The translations under genes and the position numbers were made by a program. Below are positions 43,682 to 52,183 of a stretch of DNA of 64,000 bases, one piece after another. A model generated the notes under the pieces. The model saw nothing but the letters and a program-made list of their open reading frames with translations, was not told the DNA's origin and made no database searches. Each line of letters opens with the position of its first letter. Within the stretch, counting starts at the first letter, position 1. The stretch is from Roseateles sp049532965. Lineage in GTDB: Bacteria > Pseudomonadota > Gammaproteobacteria > Burkholderiales > Burkholderiaceae_C. The stretch spans positions 3,286,001-3,350,000 of the forward strand of contig NZ_CP186694.1 in the NCBI RefSeq assembly GCF_049532965.1, in the 5' to 3' direction.

Positions 43682-44946
43682 CGCGCGCCCCCCGGCCCAC
43701 CGTGGCGCTCCGCGATCGAGCGCACGGCTGCACGCTGGGTCGCGCTCAAGCGCGCATGCCGGCCCAGGGGCAGGTTGAGCACGACGAGCGCGGCGTGCTC
43801 ACCCTGAGGGCAAGCGCCCGTCGTGTAGCCGAAGCGGCGGCTGCCGCGCGGATGGACGACGTCGTCGAACCAGGTACCGCCGACGATGTCCTCGTGAGCG
43901 AGCGCGGCGATCGCGGCATCGCGAGCCGTGGCGTCCGGCAGCAACACCGGGTAGCGCAGGAGCACCGCGCCCCGGCGCCCCGCGTCGCAGGATGGACGGA
44001 TCCAGCCCGGCAGGCCTGCCAGCAGCGCGTCGTAGTCGGCGGCCTGGGCGCGCCGCAGCGCATGGATCTCGGCGAAGCGCCGCGCCTGCATCAGGCCGAT
44101 CGCGGCGCTGAACGGGTGCAGGCCGGCGCGGTAATCGGGCTGCGTATCGCCGGACACCTCGCTGTCCGGCGTCTTGGCGACCACGCCCAGCAGGCGCGAC
44201 GGCGCGCGCAGCCCGGCGACGAGCAGGCCCAGCGCAGGCCGCGGCAGGCTCATCGTCAACCGATGCCAGCACAGCGTCAGCGCCTGTTTGACGATGGTCG
44301 TGGCCGACGGCGCATGCAGCGCCGGCATGCGTGCGGCGAAGCGCTCGCGCAGGGTGGCGTCAGCAATCACGAGCGCGCCGCCGATCCCGGTCGTCAGCGG
44401 CTTGGAGTACTCGAAGCTGAAGAACGCGGCGTGCCCGAGCGTGCCCGCCACCCGGCCCGCGGCGTCGACGCTGCCCCAGGCATGGGCCGCGTCCTCGACG
44501 AAGACCACCTCCGGATGCCGCGCTTTCAGCGCCTCGAGGCCCTCGGTGATCAGGCCGAAGTTGTGAGGCACCACGACCAGGCGCGTGGCCGGCCCGATCG
44601 CCGCCGAGATCGCATCGGCCGTGGGATTGACGTCACCCGCCGCGATGTCGACGTAACGCACGGTCAGCCCCAGGTGCATGAACACGTTGGGGACGACGAC
44701 ACAGGTGTAGCCCGGCAGCAGGACTTCGGCGCCGGCCGGCAGGTCCAGCGACGCCGTGAACGCATGCAGCGCCGCGCGGCCGGAGCCGAAGAGGCGCACT
44801 TCGCCGGCACGGGCCGGATCCAGGCCCAGGCTGCGCGCGAACGCGGCGCGGAAGTCCTCGACCGCGCCAGCGCCACGCCGCATCGCGTGCAGCAGCGCGG
44901 CCGGCAAGTCGCGCCAGCGCAGCGCGCCGGCGACGTGACCCTTCAT
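43678..44946 (-). CDS. DegT/DnrJ/EryC1-family PLP protein
   Basis: 422 residues from the ATG at 44946. PLP-enzyme core: FGSGRAALHAFTASLDLPAG, LLPGYTCVVVPNVFMHLGL, VEDAAHAWG and FFSFEYSKPLTTGIGGALVI with the Schiff-base Lys. It carries extra sequence around residues 210-260 (TMSLPRPALGLLVAGLRAPS) and is less typical than the aminotransferases at 38018 and 45553. It may transaminate a different keto-sugar or have a divergent role. It is coupled to the flippase and acyltransferase genes by overlaps. Confidence 0.85.
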   Translation of the reverse strand: MKGHVAGALRWRDLPAALLHAMRRGAGAVEDFRAAFARSLGLDPARAGEVRLFGSGRAALHAFTASLDLPAGAEVLLPGYTCVVVPNVFMHLGLTVRYVDIAAGDVNPTADAISAAIGPATRLVVVPHNFGLITEGLEALKARHPEVVFVEDAAHAWGSVDAAGRVAGTLGHAAFFSFEYSKPLTTGIGGALVIADATLRERFAARMPALHAPSATTIVKQALTLCWHRLTMSLPRPALGLLVAGLRAPSRLLGVVAKTPDSEVSGDTQPDYRAGLHPFSAAIGLMQARRFAEIHALRRAQAADYDALLAGLPGWIRPSCDAGRRGAVLLRYPVLLPDATARDAAIAALAHEDIVGGTWFDDVVHPRGSRRFGYTTGACPQGEHAALVVLNLPLGRHARLSATQRAAVRSIAERHGGPGGAR

Positions 44947-45503
44947 GAGCCGGTCGACGGCGCATGAGCGCCATCGATCCGGTGCATCGGCCTGGCCGGG
45001 ACGCCGCCGTAGACCCAGCCGCTCGCCAGGTGCCCGCGCACCAGCGCGTGGGCCGCGACGACGACGTTGTCGTCGATCACGCTGCCCGGCAGCACGGTCA
45101 CCCGCGCGCCCAGGAACACGTTGCTGCCGATGCGGATGTCGGCGCGCCGGTAATGGTCGCGGAACAGGCCACGCGCCGTCACCGCGTTGGACTCGCAGAA
45201 CAACATCAGGCCGGGGCCGATGGCCACATCGTCGCCGATGGTCAGGCGCTGGTCGCCGATCAGCAGGTAGCCGCCCGGCGCGATGTGGCTGCGCGCGCCG
45301 ATCGTGAAGCGGCCGTCGCCAGTAGCCAGCAGCTGGACATCGCGGTACAGGATCGAGCCGGCGCCCAGTGCGCTGCCACTCCCGCAACGCACGCGCGCAC
45401 CCGGATGGATCTGCGCGCGGATCCCGACGCGCAGGCCCAGCCACGCCGCGACCCGCGCGCGCATTCGCGCGCGCACCGCATCCAGCGTGTAGCCCAGCAG
45501 CAT
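44943..45503 (-). CDS. acyltransferase, hexapeptide-repeat (LbH) family
   Basis: 186 residues. Hexapeptide-type repeats: IHPGARVRCGSGSALGAGSI, FTIGARSHIAPGGYLLIGDQ, LTIGDDVAIGPGLMLFCESN and IRIGSNVFLGARVTVLPGSV. The tail LASGWVYGGVPARPM is the typical LbH acetyltransferase ending. It probably O- or N-acylates a sugar of the minus-half glycan, perhaps the amino group made by a neighbouring aminotransferase. Confidence 0.87.
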   Translation of the reverse strand: MLLGYTLDAVRARMRARVAAWLGLRVGIRAQIHPGARVRCGSGSALGAGSILYRDVQLLATGDGRFTIGARSHIAPGGYLLIGDQRLTIGDDVAIGPGLMLFCESNAVTARGLFRDHYRRADIRIGSNVFLGARVTVLPGSVIDDNVVVAAHALVRGHLASGWVYGGVPARPMHRIDGAHAPSTGS

Positions 45504-45552
45504 CGGGTGCGTGCCCTTGGTTGGCGTGGTGGAGACCGCGGCGTCGTGGCGC

Positions 45553-46656
45553 TCAGGTCAGGGCGGCGCGCAGCGCGGCCACGATCTGGTCCTGCTGCGC
45601 CTCGGTGAGGTCCGCGCTCATCGGCAGGCTCATCACCCGTTGCGCGGCGGCTTCGGCATTCGTCAGCGGTGTCGCCACGCGGCAGCGCTGCTCGTAGGCC
45701 GGCTGGCGATGCAGCGGACGCGGGTAGTGGATGGCCGTTGGAATGCCGGCCTGCTTCAGCGCCTCGACCACGCGCTCACGCCCGTCCACCTGCACGGTGA
45801 ACTGCGCCCACACGCAGTCGCGGTCGTCGCGCACCGCCAGGCGTTGCAGCGGCAGGTCGGCGATGGCCTGCTGGTAGCGTTCGCCGATGGCCAGCCGCCG
45901 CGCGACCTCCCACTCGAAGCGCTCCAGCTTGCCCAGCACCACCGCGCACTGCAACGTGTCCATGCGCCCGCCGACGCCGACCCGCGTGTGCGTGTAGCGC
46001 TGGCTCTGCCCGTGGACACGGATCTCGCGTGCCGCCTGCGCCAGCGCGTCGTCGTCGGCGAACAGCGCGCCGCCGTCGCCGTAGCAGCCCAGCGGCTTGC
46101 TCGGGAAGAAGCTGGTCGCGCCCCAGGTGCTCAGGCCGCAGCTCTTGCGGCCCTTGTAGGAAGCGCCGAAGGACTGGGCCGCATCCTCGATCACCGCGAT
46201 GCCGCCATGCTTTGCCGCGATCGCGTTGATCGCATCCATGTCGCACACCTGGCCGTAGAGGCTCACCGGCATGACGGCCTTCGTGCGCGGCGTGATGGCG
46301 GCCTCGACCAGCGACGCGTCCAGGTTGCAGGTGTCCGGCTCGATGTCGACGAACACCGGCACGCCGCCCAGCAGCACGATGGTCTCGGCGGTCGCGGCGA
46401 AGGTGAACGGTGTCGTGATGACTTCGTCGCCGGGTTGCAGGTCCAGCGTCATCAGCGCGATCAGCAGCGCCTCGGTCCCGCTGGCCACGGTGACGCAGTG
46501 GCGCGTGCCGGCGAGCGCCGCCAGCGCCGTTTCCAGCTCCTTGACCTCCGGGCCCATGATGTATTGGCCATGGTCGAGCACGCGCTGGATGCGCGCGTCG
46601 ATCGTGGTCTTCAGCGCGGCGTACTGGGCCTGCAGGTCGATGAAGGGAAGGCTCAT
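45553..46656 (-). CDS. wbpE: DegT aminotransferase, WbpE/WlbC type
   Basis: 367 residues. PLP enzyme with Lys in TSFFPSKPLGCYGDGGALF; FIDLQAQYAALKTTIDARIQ and QYIMGPEVKELETALAALAG at the start match WbpE/WlbC. WbpE aminates the 3-keto sugar made by WbpB in UDP-2,3-diacetamido-2,3-dideoxy-uronate synthesis. Its neighbours are the WbpD- and WbpB-type genes, which supports the pathway call. It overlaps the WbpD-type gene by four bases. Confidence 0.9.
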   Translation of the reverse strand: MSLPFIDLQAQYAALKTTIDARIQRVLDHGQYIMGPEVKELETALAALAGTRHCVTVASGTEALLIALMTLDLQPGDEVITTPFTFAATAETIVLLGGVPVFVDIEPDTCNLDASLVEAAITPRTKAVMPVSLYGQVCDMDAINAIAAKHGGIAVIEDAAQSFGASYKGRKSCGLSTWGATSFFPSKPLGCYGDGGALFADDDALAQAAREIRVHGQSQRYTHTRVGVGGRMDTLQCAVVLGKLERFEWEVARRLAIGERYQQAIADLPLQRLAVRDDRDCVWAQFTVQVDGRERVVEALKQAGIPTAIHYPRPLHRQPAYEQRCRVATPLTNAEAAAQRVMSLPMSADLTEAQQDQIVAALRAALT

Positions 46657-47273
46657 GCCGGGGACTCCTGGGACGCCGGGGCCGGCGGGATCGCCGAGGG
46701 GACCGGCGCGAGCGCCTGGCCGTTCAGTTCATACAGCTCGCCGCTGACGGGACAGGCGGCGCGGCCCTGGCCGTCGAGCGGCAGGTCCAGCTTCTCGCCG
46801 TGGCGGCTCATCCAGCCGATCTGGCGCGCCGGCACGCCGACCATCAGCGCATACGGCTTCACGTCGGCCCGGACCACCGCGCCGGCACCGACGAAGGCGT
46901 ACTCGCCGATCGTCGCGCCGCAGACGATGGTGCAGTTGGCGCCGAGCGTCGCCCCGCGCTTCACCAGCGTGCGGCGGTACTCGTGCTTGCGCGACACCGC
47001 CGAGCGGGGGTTGTAGACGTTGGTGAACACCATCGACGGGCCGCAGAAGACGTCGTCCTCCAGCGTCACCGCGTCGTAGACCGACACGTTGTTCTGGATC
47101 TTGACGTTGCGGCCGATCGTGACGTCGTTGCCGACATAGACGCCCTGCCCGAGCGAGCAGCCCTCGCCCACGCGCGCCCCGGCGCACACATGGCTGAAGT
47201 GCCAGACCTTGGTGCCCTCGCCGAGCTGGGCGCCCTCGTCGACGATGGCGGAGGCGTGCTGCCAGAACGCCAT
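46653..47273 (-). CDS. wbpD: N-acetyltransferase, WbpD/WlbB type (hexapeptide repeat)
   Basis: 206 residues. LbH fold: AIVDEGAQLGEGTKVWHFSH, RVGEGCSLGQGVYVGNDVTI and GRNVKIQNNVSVYDAVTLED. FCGPSMVFTNVYNPRS with KHEYRRTLVKRGATLGANCT is diagnostic for WbpD/WlbB 3-N-acetyltransferases. The C-terminus has a longer than usual soluble tail (about 50 residues). It starts one base before the WbpB-type stop region. Confidence 0.93.
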   Translation of the reverse strand: MAFWQHASAIVDEGAQLGEGTKVWHFSHVCAGARVGEGCSLGQGVYVGNDVTIGRNVKIQNNVSVYDAVTLEDDVFCGPSMVFTNVYNPRSAVSRKHEYRRTLVKRGATLGANCTIVCGATIGEYAFVGAGAVVRADVKPYALMVGVPARQIGWMSRHGEKLDLPLDGQGRAACPVSGELYELNGQALAPVPSAIPPAPASQESPA

Positions 47274-47274
47274 G

Positions 47275-48339
47275 TCAGAACACCAGCGGCAGGCCGACGC
47301 GCTGGCCGTCGCGCGCACTGCGGTAGCAGGCGATCAGCAGCTCCAGCGAGCGCAGGCCCTCGTAGCCGTCGACCTGCGCCTGCGCCTCGCCGCGCAGCGT
47401 CTGGATGACGTTGTCGTAGTACGCGGCGTGGCCGAAGCCGTAGACGCTGGCCGTCTCGTAGCTGGCGTTCTTCACCAGCTCGTCGTCGGGATGCGGGGTG
47501 TCGAACGTCCAGTGATCGATCTTGTTGACCGCGGTGCCGCCGATCTTCACCGTGCCCTTCTCGCCCAGGATGGTGATCGAGCCCTCCAGGTTCTGCGGGT
47601 AGGTCAGCATCGTCACGTTGATCGTGGCCAGGCCGCCGTGGCGCAGACGCAGGCTCATCACGCCGGTGTCCTCGGCCTCGATGTCGCGCGCCAGCGTGGC
47701 GGTGTAGGCGTGGACGTTGTCCACCGGCCCGACCAGCCAGTCCAGCAGGTCGACGTAGTGGCTGGCCTGGTTCATGAAGGCGCCGCCGTCCATGTCCCAG
47801 CGGCCGCGCCAGCGGGCGGCGTCGTAGTAGCTCTGCGGGCGGGTCCAGAACACGTTCACCGTGCTCATGAAGATGCGGCCGAAGCGCCCCTGGTCCAGCG
47901 CCTTCTTGACCAGCTGCACCGTGGCGTTGAGCCGGTTCTGCTTGACGACGAAGAGCTTGACCCCGGCGTCGCGGCAGGCGCGGACCATGGCCTGGCCTTC
48001 CTCGAACTTGGTCGCCATCGGCTTCTCGCTGAGCACATGGCGGCCGGCGCGGGCGCAGGCGATGGCCTGCTGGGCGTGCAGGCCGCTGGGCGTCGAGAGC
48101 ACGATCAGGTCGGCGTCGGAGCCGGCCAGCAGCGCGTCCAGCGAGGCGAAGCCGCGATCCGCGGGCAGGCCGGTCTGGGCCAGCGCCGCCTGGAGCGCCT
48201 CGGGGCGCACGTCGCAGACGGCGACCAGCTCGGCGCGGTCCTTGTGGCGGGCCAGCGCCTCGACGTGGTTCTTGGAAATGCGGCCGCAACCGACCAGGGC
48301 GACGCGGACGGGACGGTCCAGGAGGGGGAACTGAGGCAT
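47275..48339 (-). CDS. wbpB: NAD-dependent sugar oxidoreductase, WbpB/WlbA type
   Basis: 354 residues, Gfo/Idh/MocA family. Rossmann motif RVALVGCGRISKNHVEALAR, EKPMATKFEEG and the active-site region NRLNATVQLVKKALDQGRFG, then WRGRWDMDGGAFMNQASHYVD. WbpB oxidises UDP-GlcNAcA at C3. It begins the minus-strand half and is divergent from lysS across a 52-base gap with a long inverted repeat. WbpA and WbpI partners of the known pathway are not in the window. Confidence 0.92.
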   Translation of the reverse strand: MPQFPLLDRPVRVALVGCGRISKNHVEALARHKDRAELVAVCDVRPEALQAALAQTGLPADRGFASLDALLAGSDADLIVLSTPSGLHAQQAIACARAGRHVLSEKPMATKFEEGQAMVRACRDAGVKLFVVKQNRLNATVQLVKKALDQGRFGRIFMSTVNVFWTRPQSYYDAARWRGRWDMDGGAFMNQASHYVDLLDWLVGPVDNVHAYTATLARDIEAEDTGVMSLRLRHGGLATINVTMLTYPQNLEGSITILGEKGTVKIGGTAVNKIDHWTFDTPHPDDELVKNASYETASVYGFGHAAYYDNVIQTLRGEAQAQVDGYEGLRSLELLIACYRSARDGQRVGLPLVF

Positions 48340-48342
48340 GGC

Positions 48343-48370
48343 GCGCGATTTTAAGAGCCTAAAATCGCGC
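48343..48370. repeat. perfect 11-bp inverted repeat between wbpB and lysS
   Basis: GCGCGATTTTA (48343-48353), the 6-base centre AGAGCC, and TAAAATCGCGC (48360-48370). Each arm carries TAAAAT in the outward direction, so both -10 elements of a divergent promoter pair could lie inside the palindrome. The wbpB start codon is only three bases from the left arm. Confidence 0.7.
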
Positions 48371-48391
48371 CCAGCTTTTTCCAGGTCCACG

Positions 48392-49933
48392 ATGAGCCAG
48401 CCCCAAGCCCCCCACACCGGCGCCGAATCCGCGGCGCCCGCGCACGACGAAAACAAGCTGATCGCCGAACGCCGCGAGAAACTCGCGACGATCCGCGAGA
48501 AGGCCAAGGCCAAGGGCGTCGCGGCCTTCCCCAACGATTTCAAGCCCCGGCACCGCGCCCAGCCGCTGCAGGCGCAGTACGGCGAGATCCCCAACGACGA
48601 CCTCGAGCCCCAGGGCATCGCGGTGTCCGTCGCCGGCCGCATGATGCTCAAGCGCATCATGGGCAAGGCCAGCTTCGCGACGCTGCAGGACGCGACCGGC
48701 TCGATCCAGCTGTTCCTGTCCAGGGACGCGCTGGGCGAGGACACCTACGCCGAGTTCAAGCACCTGGACCTGGGCGACATCCTGGGCGCCGAGGGCACGC
48801 TCTTCCGCACCCGCACCGGCGAGCTGTCGGTCAAGGTCACGACGCTGCGCCTGCTGACCAAGTCGCTGCGCCCGCTGCCGGACAAGTTCCACGGCATGAC
48901 CGACCAGGAGCAGAAGTACCGCCAGCGCTACGTCGACCTGATCACCGACGGCGACGCGCGGGCGCGCTTCGTGGCCCGGTCCAGGGCGGTGTCGTCGATC
49001 CGCTCGTACATGGTCGAGAACGGCTTCCTGGAAGTCGAGACGCCGATGCTGCACCCGATCCCGGGCGGCGCGAACGCCAAGCCCTTCATCACGCATCACA
49101 ACGCGCTGGACCAGGAGATGTTCCTGCGCATCGCGCCGGAGCTCTACCTCAAGCGCCTGGTGGTGGGCGGCTTCGAGCGCGTCTTCGAGATCAACCGCAA
49201 CTTCCGCAACGAGGGGATCAGCGTCCGGCACAACCCCGAGTTCACGATGATGGAGTTCTACGCGGCCTACTGGACCCACCAGGAGGTCATGAGCTTCACC
49301 GAGGAAGTGATCCGCCACGCGGCGCGCGCGGCCACCGGCAGCGCGGTCGTCAGCTACGCCGGCAAGCCGGTGGACCTGGAGAAGCCGTTCACGCGCCTGT
49401 CGGTGCGCGAGTCGCTGATCGTGCACGGCGGCCTGACGGCGGCCGAGGCCGACGACGCCGCGGTGCTGCGGGACAAGCTCAAGCACCTGGGCGAGGAAGC
49501 GCCCAAGCACTGGGGGTTGTCGGAGCTGCAGTTCGGCATGTTCGAGGCGGTCGTGGAAGAGAAGCTGTGGGAGCCGACCTTCATCGTCGACTACCCGGTC
49601 GAGGTCTCGCCACTGGCGCGCGCCTCGGACGCGAATCCGACGATCACCGAGCGCTTCGAGCTGTTCATCACCGGCCGCGAGTACGCCAACGGGTTCTCGG
49701 AGCTGAACGACGCCGAGGACCAGGCCGCGCGCTTCCAGGCGCAGGTCGCCAACAAGGACGCGGGCGACGAGGAGGCGATGTTCTTCGATGCGGATTTCAT
49801 CCGGGCGCTTGAGTACGGCATGCCGCCGACCGGTGGCTGCGGGATCGGCATCGACCGGCTGATGATGCTGATCACCGACAGCCCGTCGATCCGGGACGTG
49901 ATCCTGTTCCCGGCGCTGCGGCGCGAGGGCTGA
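48392..49933 (+). CDS. lysS: lysyl-tRNA synthetase, class II
   Basis: Charges tRNA-Lys with lysine. 513 residues. N-terminal OB-fold (GRMMLKRIMGKASFATLQDA), motif 2 region RVFEINRNFRNEGISVRHNP with EFTMMEFYAAY, and motif 3 GGCGIGIDRLMMLITDSPSI. The ATG at 48392 gives the usual length. It is the first housekeeping gene after the polysaccharide locus and is transcribed away from it. Confidence 0.97.
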   Translation: MSQPQAPHTGAESAAPAHDENKLIAERREKLATIREKAKAKGVAAFPNDFKPRHRAQPLQAQYGEIPNDDLEPQGIAVSVAGRMMLKRIMGKASFATLQDATGSIQLFLSRDALGEDTYAEFKHLDLGDILGAEGTLFRTRTGELSVKVTTLRLLTKSLRPLPDKFHGMTDQEQKYRQRYVDLITDGDARARFVARSRAVSSIRSYMVENGFLEVETPMLHPIPGGANAKPFITHHNALDQEMFLRIAPELYLKRLVVGGFERVFEINRNFRNEGISVRHNPEFTMMEFYAAYWTHQEVMSFTEEVIRHAARAATGSAVVSYAGKPVDLEKPFTRLSVRESLIVHGGLTAAEADDAAVLRDKLKHLGEEAPKHWGLSELQFGMFEAVVEEKLWEPTFIVDYPVEVSPLARASDANPTITERFELFITGREYANGFSELNDAEDQAARFQAQVANKDAGDEEAMFFDADFIRALEYGMPPTGGCGIGIDRLMMLITDSPSIRDVILFPALRREG

Positions 49934-49950
49934 GCCCCGCGGGAGCTCCC

Positions 49951-50064
49951 ACCCTCACCCCTGCCCTCTCCCGCCCTGCGGGAGAGGGAGTAAGAGGTCC
50001 GCGGGACGGAGCCGCCGCGGTCATCCCCTCTCCCACGGAGTGGGAGAGGGCGGGGGGTGAGGGT
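49951..50064. repeat. REPIN-like composite palindromic element
   Basis: Two hairpins, each with an 11-bp perfect stem and a 3-base loop, in one 114-base unit: CCCTCTCCCGC-CCT-GCGGGAGAGGG (49964-49988) and CCCTCTCCCAC-GGA-GTGGGAGAGGG (50026-50050). An outer inverted repeat, ACCCTCACCCC (49951-49961) with GGGGTGAGGGT (50054-50064), brackets them. This is the layout of REP doublets dispersed in many gammaproteobacterial and betaproteobacterial genomes. It lies between convergent lysS and clsB and may also end transcription. Copy number elsewhere cannot be seen here. Confidence 0.85.
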
Positions 50065-50081
50065 CTTCTCTCGCCCGACGC

Positions 50082-51356
50082 TCAATACCGCCCCGTCGCG
50101 CCCGCCACCCGCAGGTAGACGTAGGCGACCCAGGCCACCAGGGCTCGTCCGAGGAAGCCGCGCACCCCGCGGCCTTCCCGCTGCTCGACGCGCCGCGACA
50201 GCGCGACCGCTGCATCGAACTCCCGCGCCATATCCCCCGCAAACGGCCCATCCCGCACGACGACGTTGGCCTCCAGGTTGAGCAGCAGCGACAGCGGATC
50301 GATGTTGGAGCTGCCCACCGTGGCCCAGTCGTTGTCGACGACGCACACCTTGGCGTGCAGGAACGCCGGCGTGTACTCGTAGATCTGCACGCCGTGGCCG
50401 AGCAGCTCCTCGTAGAGCGCATGCGCCGCGATTGCCGCGATGCGGTAGTCCACCTTCCCTTGCAGCAGCAGACGCACCTGGACGCCTCGCTTGGCGGCAT
50501 CCTTGAGCGCTCGGCGGAAGCGCTGCCCCGGATAGAAGTACGGCGTGATCAGGTCGACGCGCGTCGTCGCGCCACGGATCGCCTCGACGTACGCCCGCTC
50601 GATCGTGCGGCGCTGACGCAGGTTGTCCCGCAGCACAAAGGCCGCCCGCACCGGCGGCAACCGATCGGGGTCGCGGCGGCGATGCTCGCCACGCGGCATC
50701 CGGATCCTGCGCATCAAGCGCTTCGCCCGCCGCGCCGGCGAGGCGCTGCGGATCATCGCGCGCACCTCGTCACCAAAGTCGTGCCCCAGCCACGCCCGGG
50801 TCCACACCGCGCGGGCCGCCTGCTCGATCGCGCGCACCGCCGGACCGCTCACGCTGACGGCAAAGTCCAGCCTCGGCGTTTCCGTGCGGCCGTGATGCAG
50901 GTCGATGCGGTCGTCGATGACGTTGATCCCCCCGACAAACCCGACGCGGCCGTCCACCACGCACAGCTTCTGATGCAGCCGCCGCAGCTGACCCGGATGC
51001 AGCCAGTTCCACCACCGGTCGATCGGCCGGAACACCGCCAGCGCCACCGGTGCGCCTTCCAGTTGCTCCCGCAGCCATCCCAGGCTGGCCTTCGACCCGA
51101 AGCCATCGACGACCACGCGCACCCGCACCCCGCGCAGCGCCGCCCGCCGCAGCGCGCCCACCATCGCGGCGCCGGCTTCATCGCTGTGAAAGATGTAGGT
51201 CGCCAGCCAGACCTCATGCTCCGCGCGATCGATCGCCTCGATCTGCGCCGGGAACAGCGCATCGCCACCGCACAGCAGCCGCACGGCATTGCCGCCCGAG
51301 AAGCTGGGTTGCGTCCCGAGGGTCCAGGGGAAGAGAGGTTCCTGTGGCCGTTTCAA
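50082..51356 (-). CDS. clsB: cardiolipin synthase B-like phospholipase D-family protein
   Basis: 424 residues. Two HKD catalytic motifs: HQKLCVVDGRVGFVGGIN (about residues 130-150) and HAKVCVVDNDWATVGSSN (about 347-365). ITPYFYPGQRFRRALKDAAK precedes the second, as in ClsB. It condenses phospholipids to cardiolipin at the inner membrane. The likely start is a TTG at 51356 that overlaps the preceding stop, with GGAA upstream. The gene order nudB-EEP-clsB is conserved in Burkholderiales. Confidence 0.92.
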   Translation of the reverse strand: MKRPQEPLFPWTLGTQPSFSGGNAVRLLCGGDALFPAQIEAIDRAEHEVWLATYIFHSDEAGAAMVGALRRAALRGVRVRVVVDGFGSKASLGWLREQLEGAPVALAVFRPIDRWWNWLHPGQLRRLHQKLCVVDGRVGFVGGINVIDDRIDLHHGRTETPRLDFAVSVSGPAVRAIEQAARAVWTRAWLGHDFGDEVRAMIRSASPARRAKRLMRRIRMPRGEHRRRDPDRLPPVRAAFVLRDNLRQRRTIERAYVEAIRGATTRVDLITPYFYPGQRFRRALKDAAKRGVQVRLLLQGKVDYRIAAIAAHALYEELLGHGVQIYEYTPAFLHAKVCVVDNDWATVGSSNIDPLSLLLNLEANVVVRDGPFAGDMAREFDAAVALSRRVEQREGRGVRGFLGRALVAWVAYVYLRVAGATGRY

Positions 51357-52183
51357 GATTCCAGGACGAGTTCCGCGAGCAGTGGCAGGTGATCGGACAT
51401 GCGCGCCCAGGCCGGCCCGCGCGGCACCTTCATGTCGACGCAGCGCAGGCCCCGGGTGTAGATGCGGTCCAGCGAAAACACCGGCACCCGTGACGGGAAG
51501 GTCGGCAACGAGCGCTTCGCACCCGGCAACGCCGCCCGGCGCAGCCCGCCGGCATTCATCGGCTCGTCCAGGCGCTCGCCCCAGTCGTTGAAATCGCCCG
51601 CCACGACCAGCGGCGCGCCGCGGGGCACATGTTCCTCGATGAAGGCCGCCAGCCGCTGCACCTGCCGCACCCGGCTGCCATGGATCAGGCCCAGGTGCGC
51701 GACCACCGCATGCACCTCGGTGTCCTGCCAGCGCACCGGGACATGGAGCAGGCCCCGCTGCTCGAAGCGATGGTCCGACACGTCGTGATGGCCGACTTCC
51801 CCGATCGGGTAGCGCGACAGCAGCGCATTGCCGTGCTCGCCATGGCGCGTGACCGCATTCGTGCGATAGGCCACTTCATAGCCCTCCGGCGCGAGGAACT
51901 CCGCCTGCCCCTGCTCCGGCCACCCGAACCAGGTGCGCTCGAACTGGCGGGCCTCCCGGTGGTGGAACAACCGGACCTCCTGCAGGAACACCAGGTCCGC
52001 GTCGAGCGCCTGCACACCCATGCCGAGGTTGTGGATCTCCAGGCGCTTGCCCGGCCCCATCCCGCGCACACCCTTGTGGATGTTGTAGGTGGCCACGCGC
52101 AGCCGGCCGACACTGTCGGCAGGCGAGGTGTCGGTCGTCGCGGAGTTGGTCACGGCCGCGTGGCGAGGCGTGCGGCGGATCAT
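51353..52183 (-). CDS. endonuclease/exonuclease/phosphatase-family protein
   Basis: 276 residues from the ATG at 52183. EEP-fold signatures: LRVATYNIHKGVRGMG, VFLQEVRLFHHREARQF (metal Glu), VVAHLGLIHGSRVRQVQRLA, VVAGDFNDWGERLDEP and the terminal ARMSDHLPLLAELVL (Ser-Asp-His). The family hydrolyses phosphodiesters; in this neighbourhood it sits beside clsB, so a lipid or nucleic-acid substrate is possible. It overlaps nudB by four bases. Confidence 0.9.
   Translation of the reverse strand: MIRRTPRHAAVTNSATTDTSPADSVGRLRVATYNIHKGVRGMGPGKRLEIHNLGMGVQALDADLVFLQEVRLFHHREARQFERTWFGWPEQGQAEFLAPEGYEVAYRTNAVTRHGEHGNALLSRYPIGEVGHHDVSDHRFEQRGLLHVPVRWQDTEVHAVVAHLGLIHGSRVRQVQRLAAFIEEHVPRGAPLVVAGDFNDWGERLDEPMNAGGLRRAALPGAKRSLPTFPSRVPVFSLDRIYTRGLRCVDMKVPRGPAWARMSDHLPLLAELVLES

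Noticed and set aside
43678..44946. The divergent DegT protein as an rfbH-like dehydratase
   Set aside because: It keeps the Schiff-base lysine (FEYSKPLTTG) and lacks the iron-sulfur cysteine cluster, so the dehydratase call does not hold.
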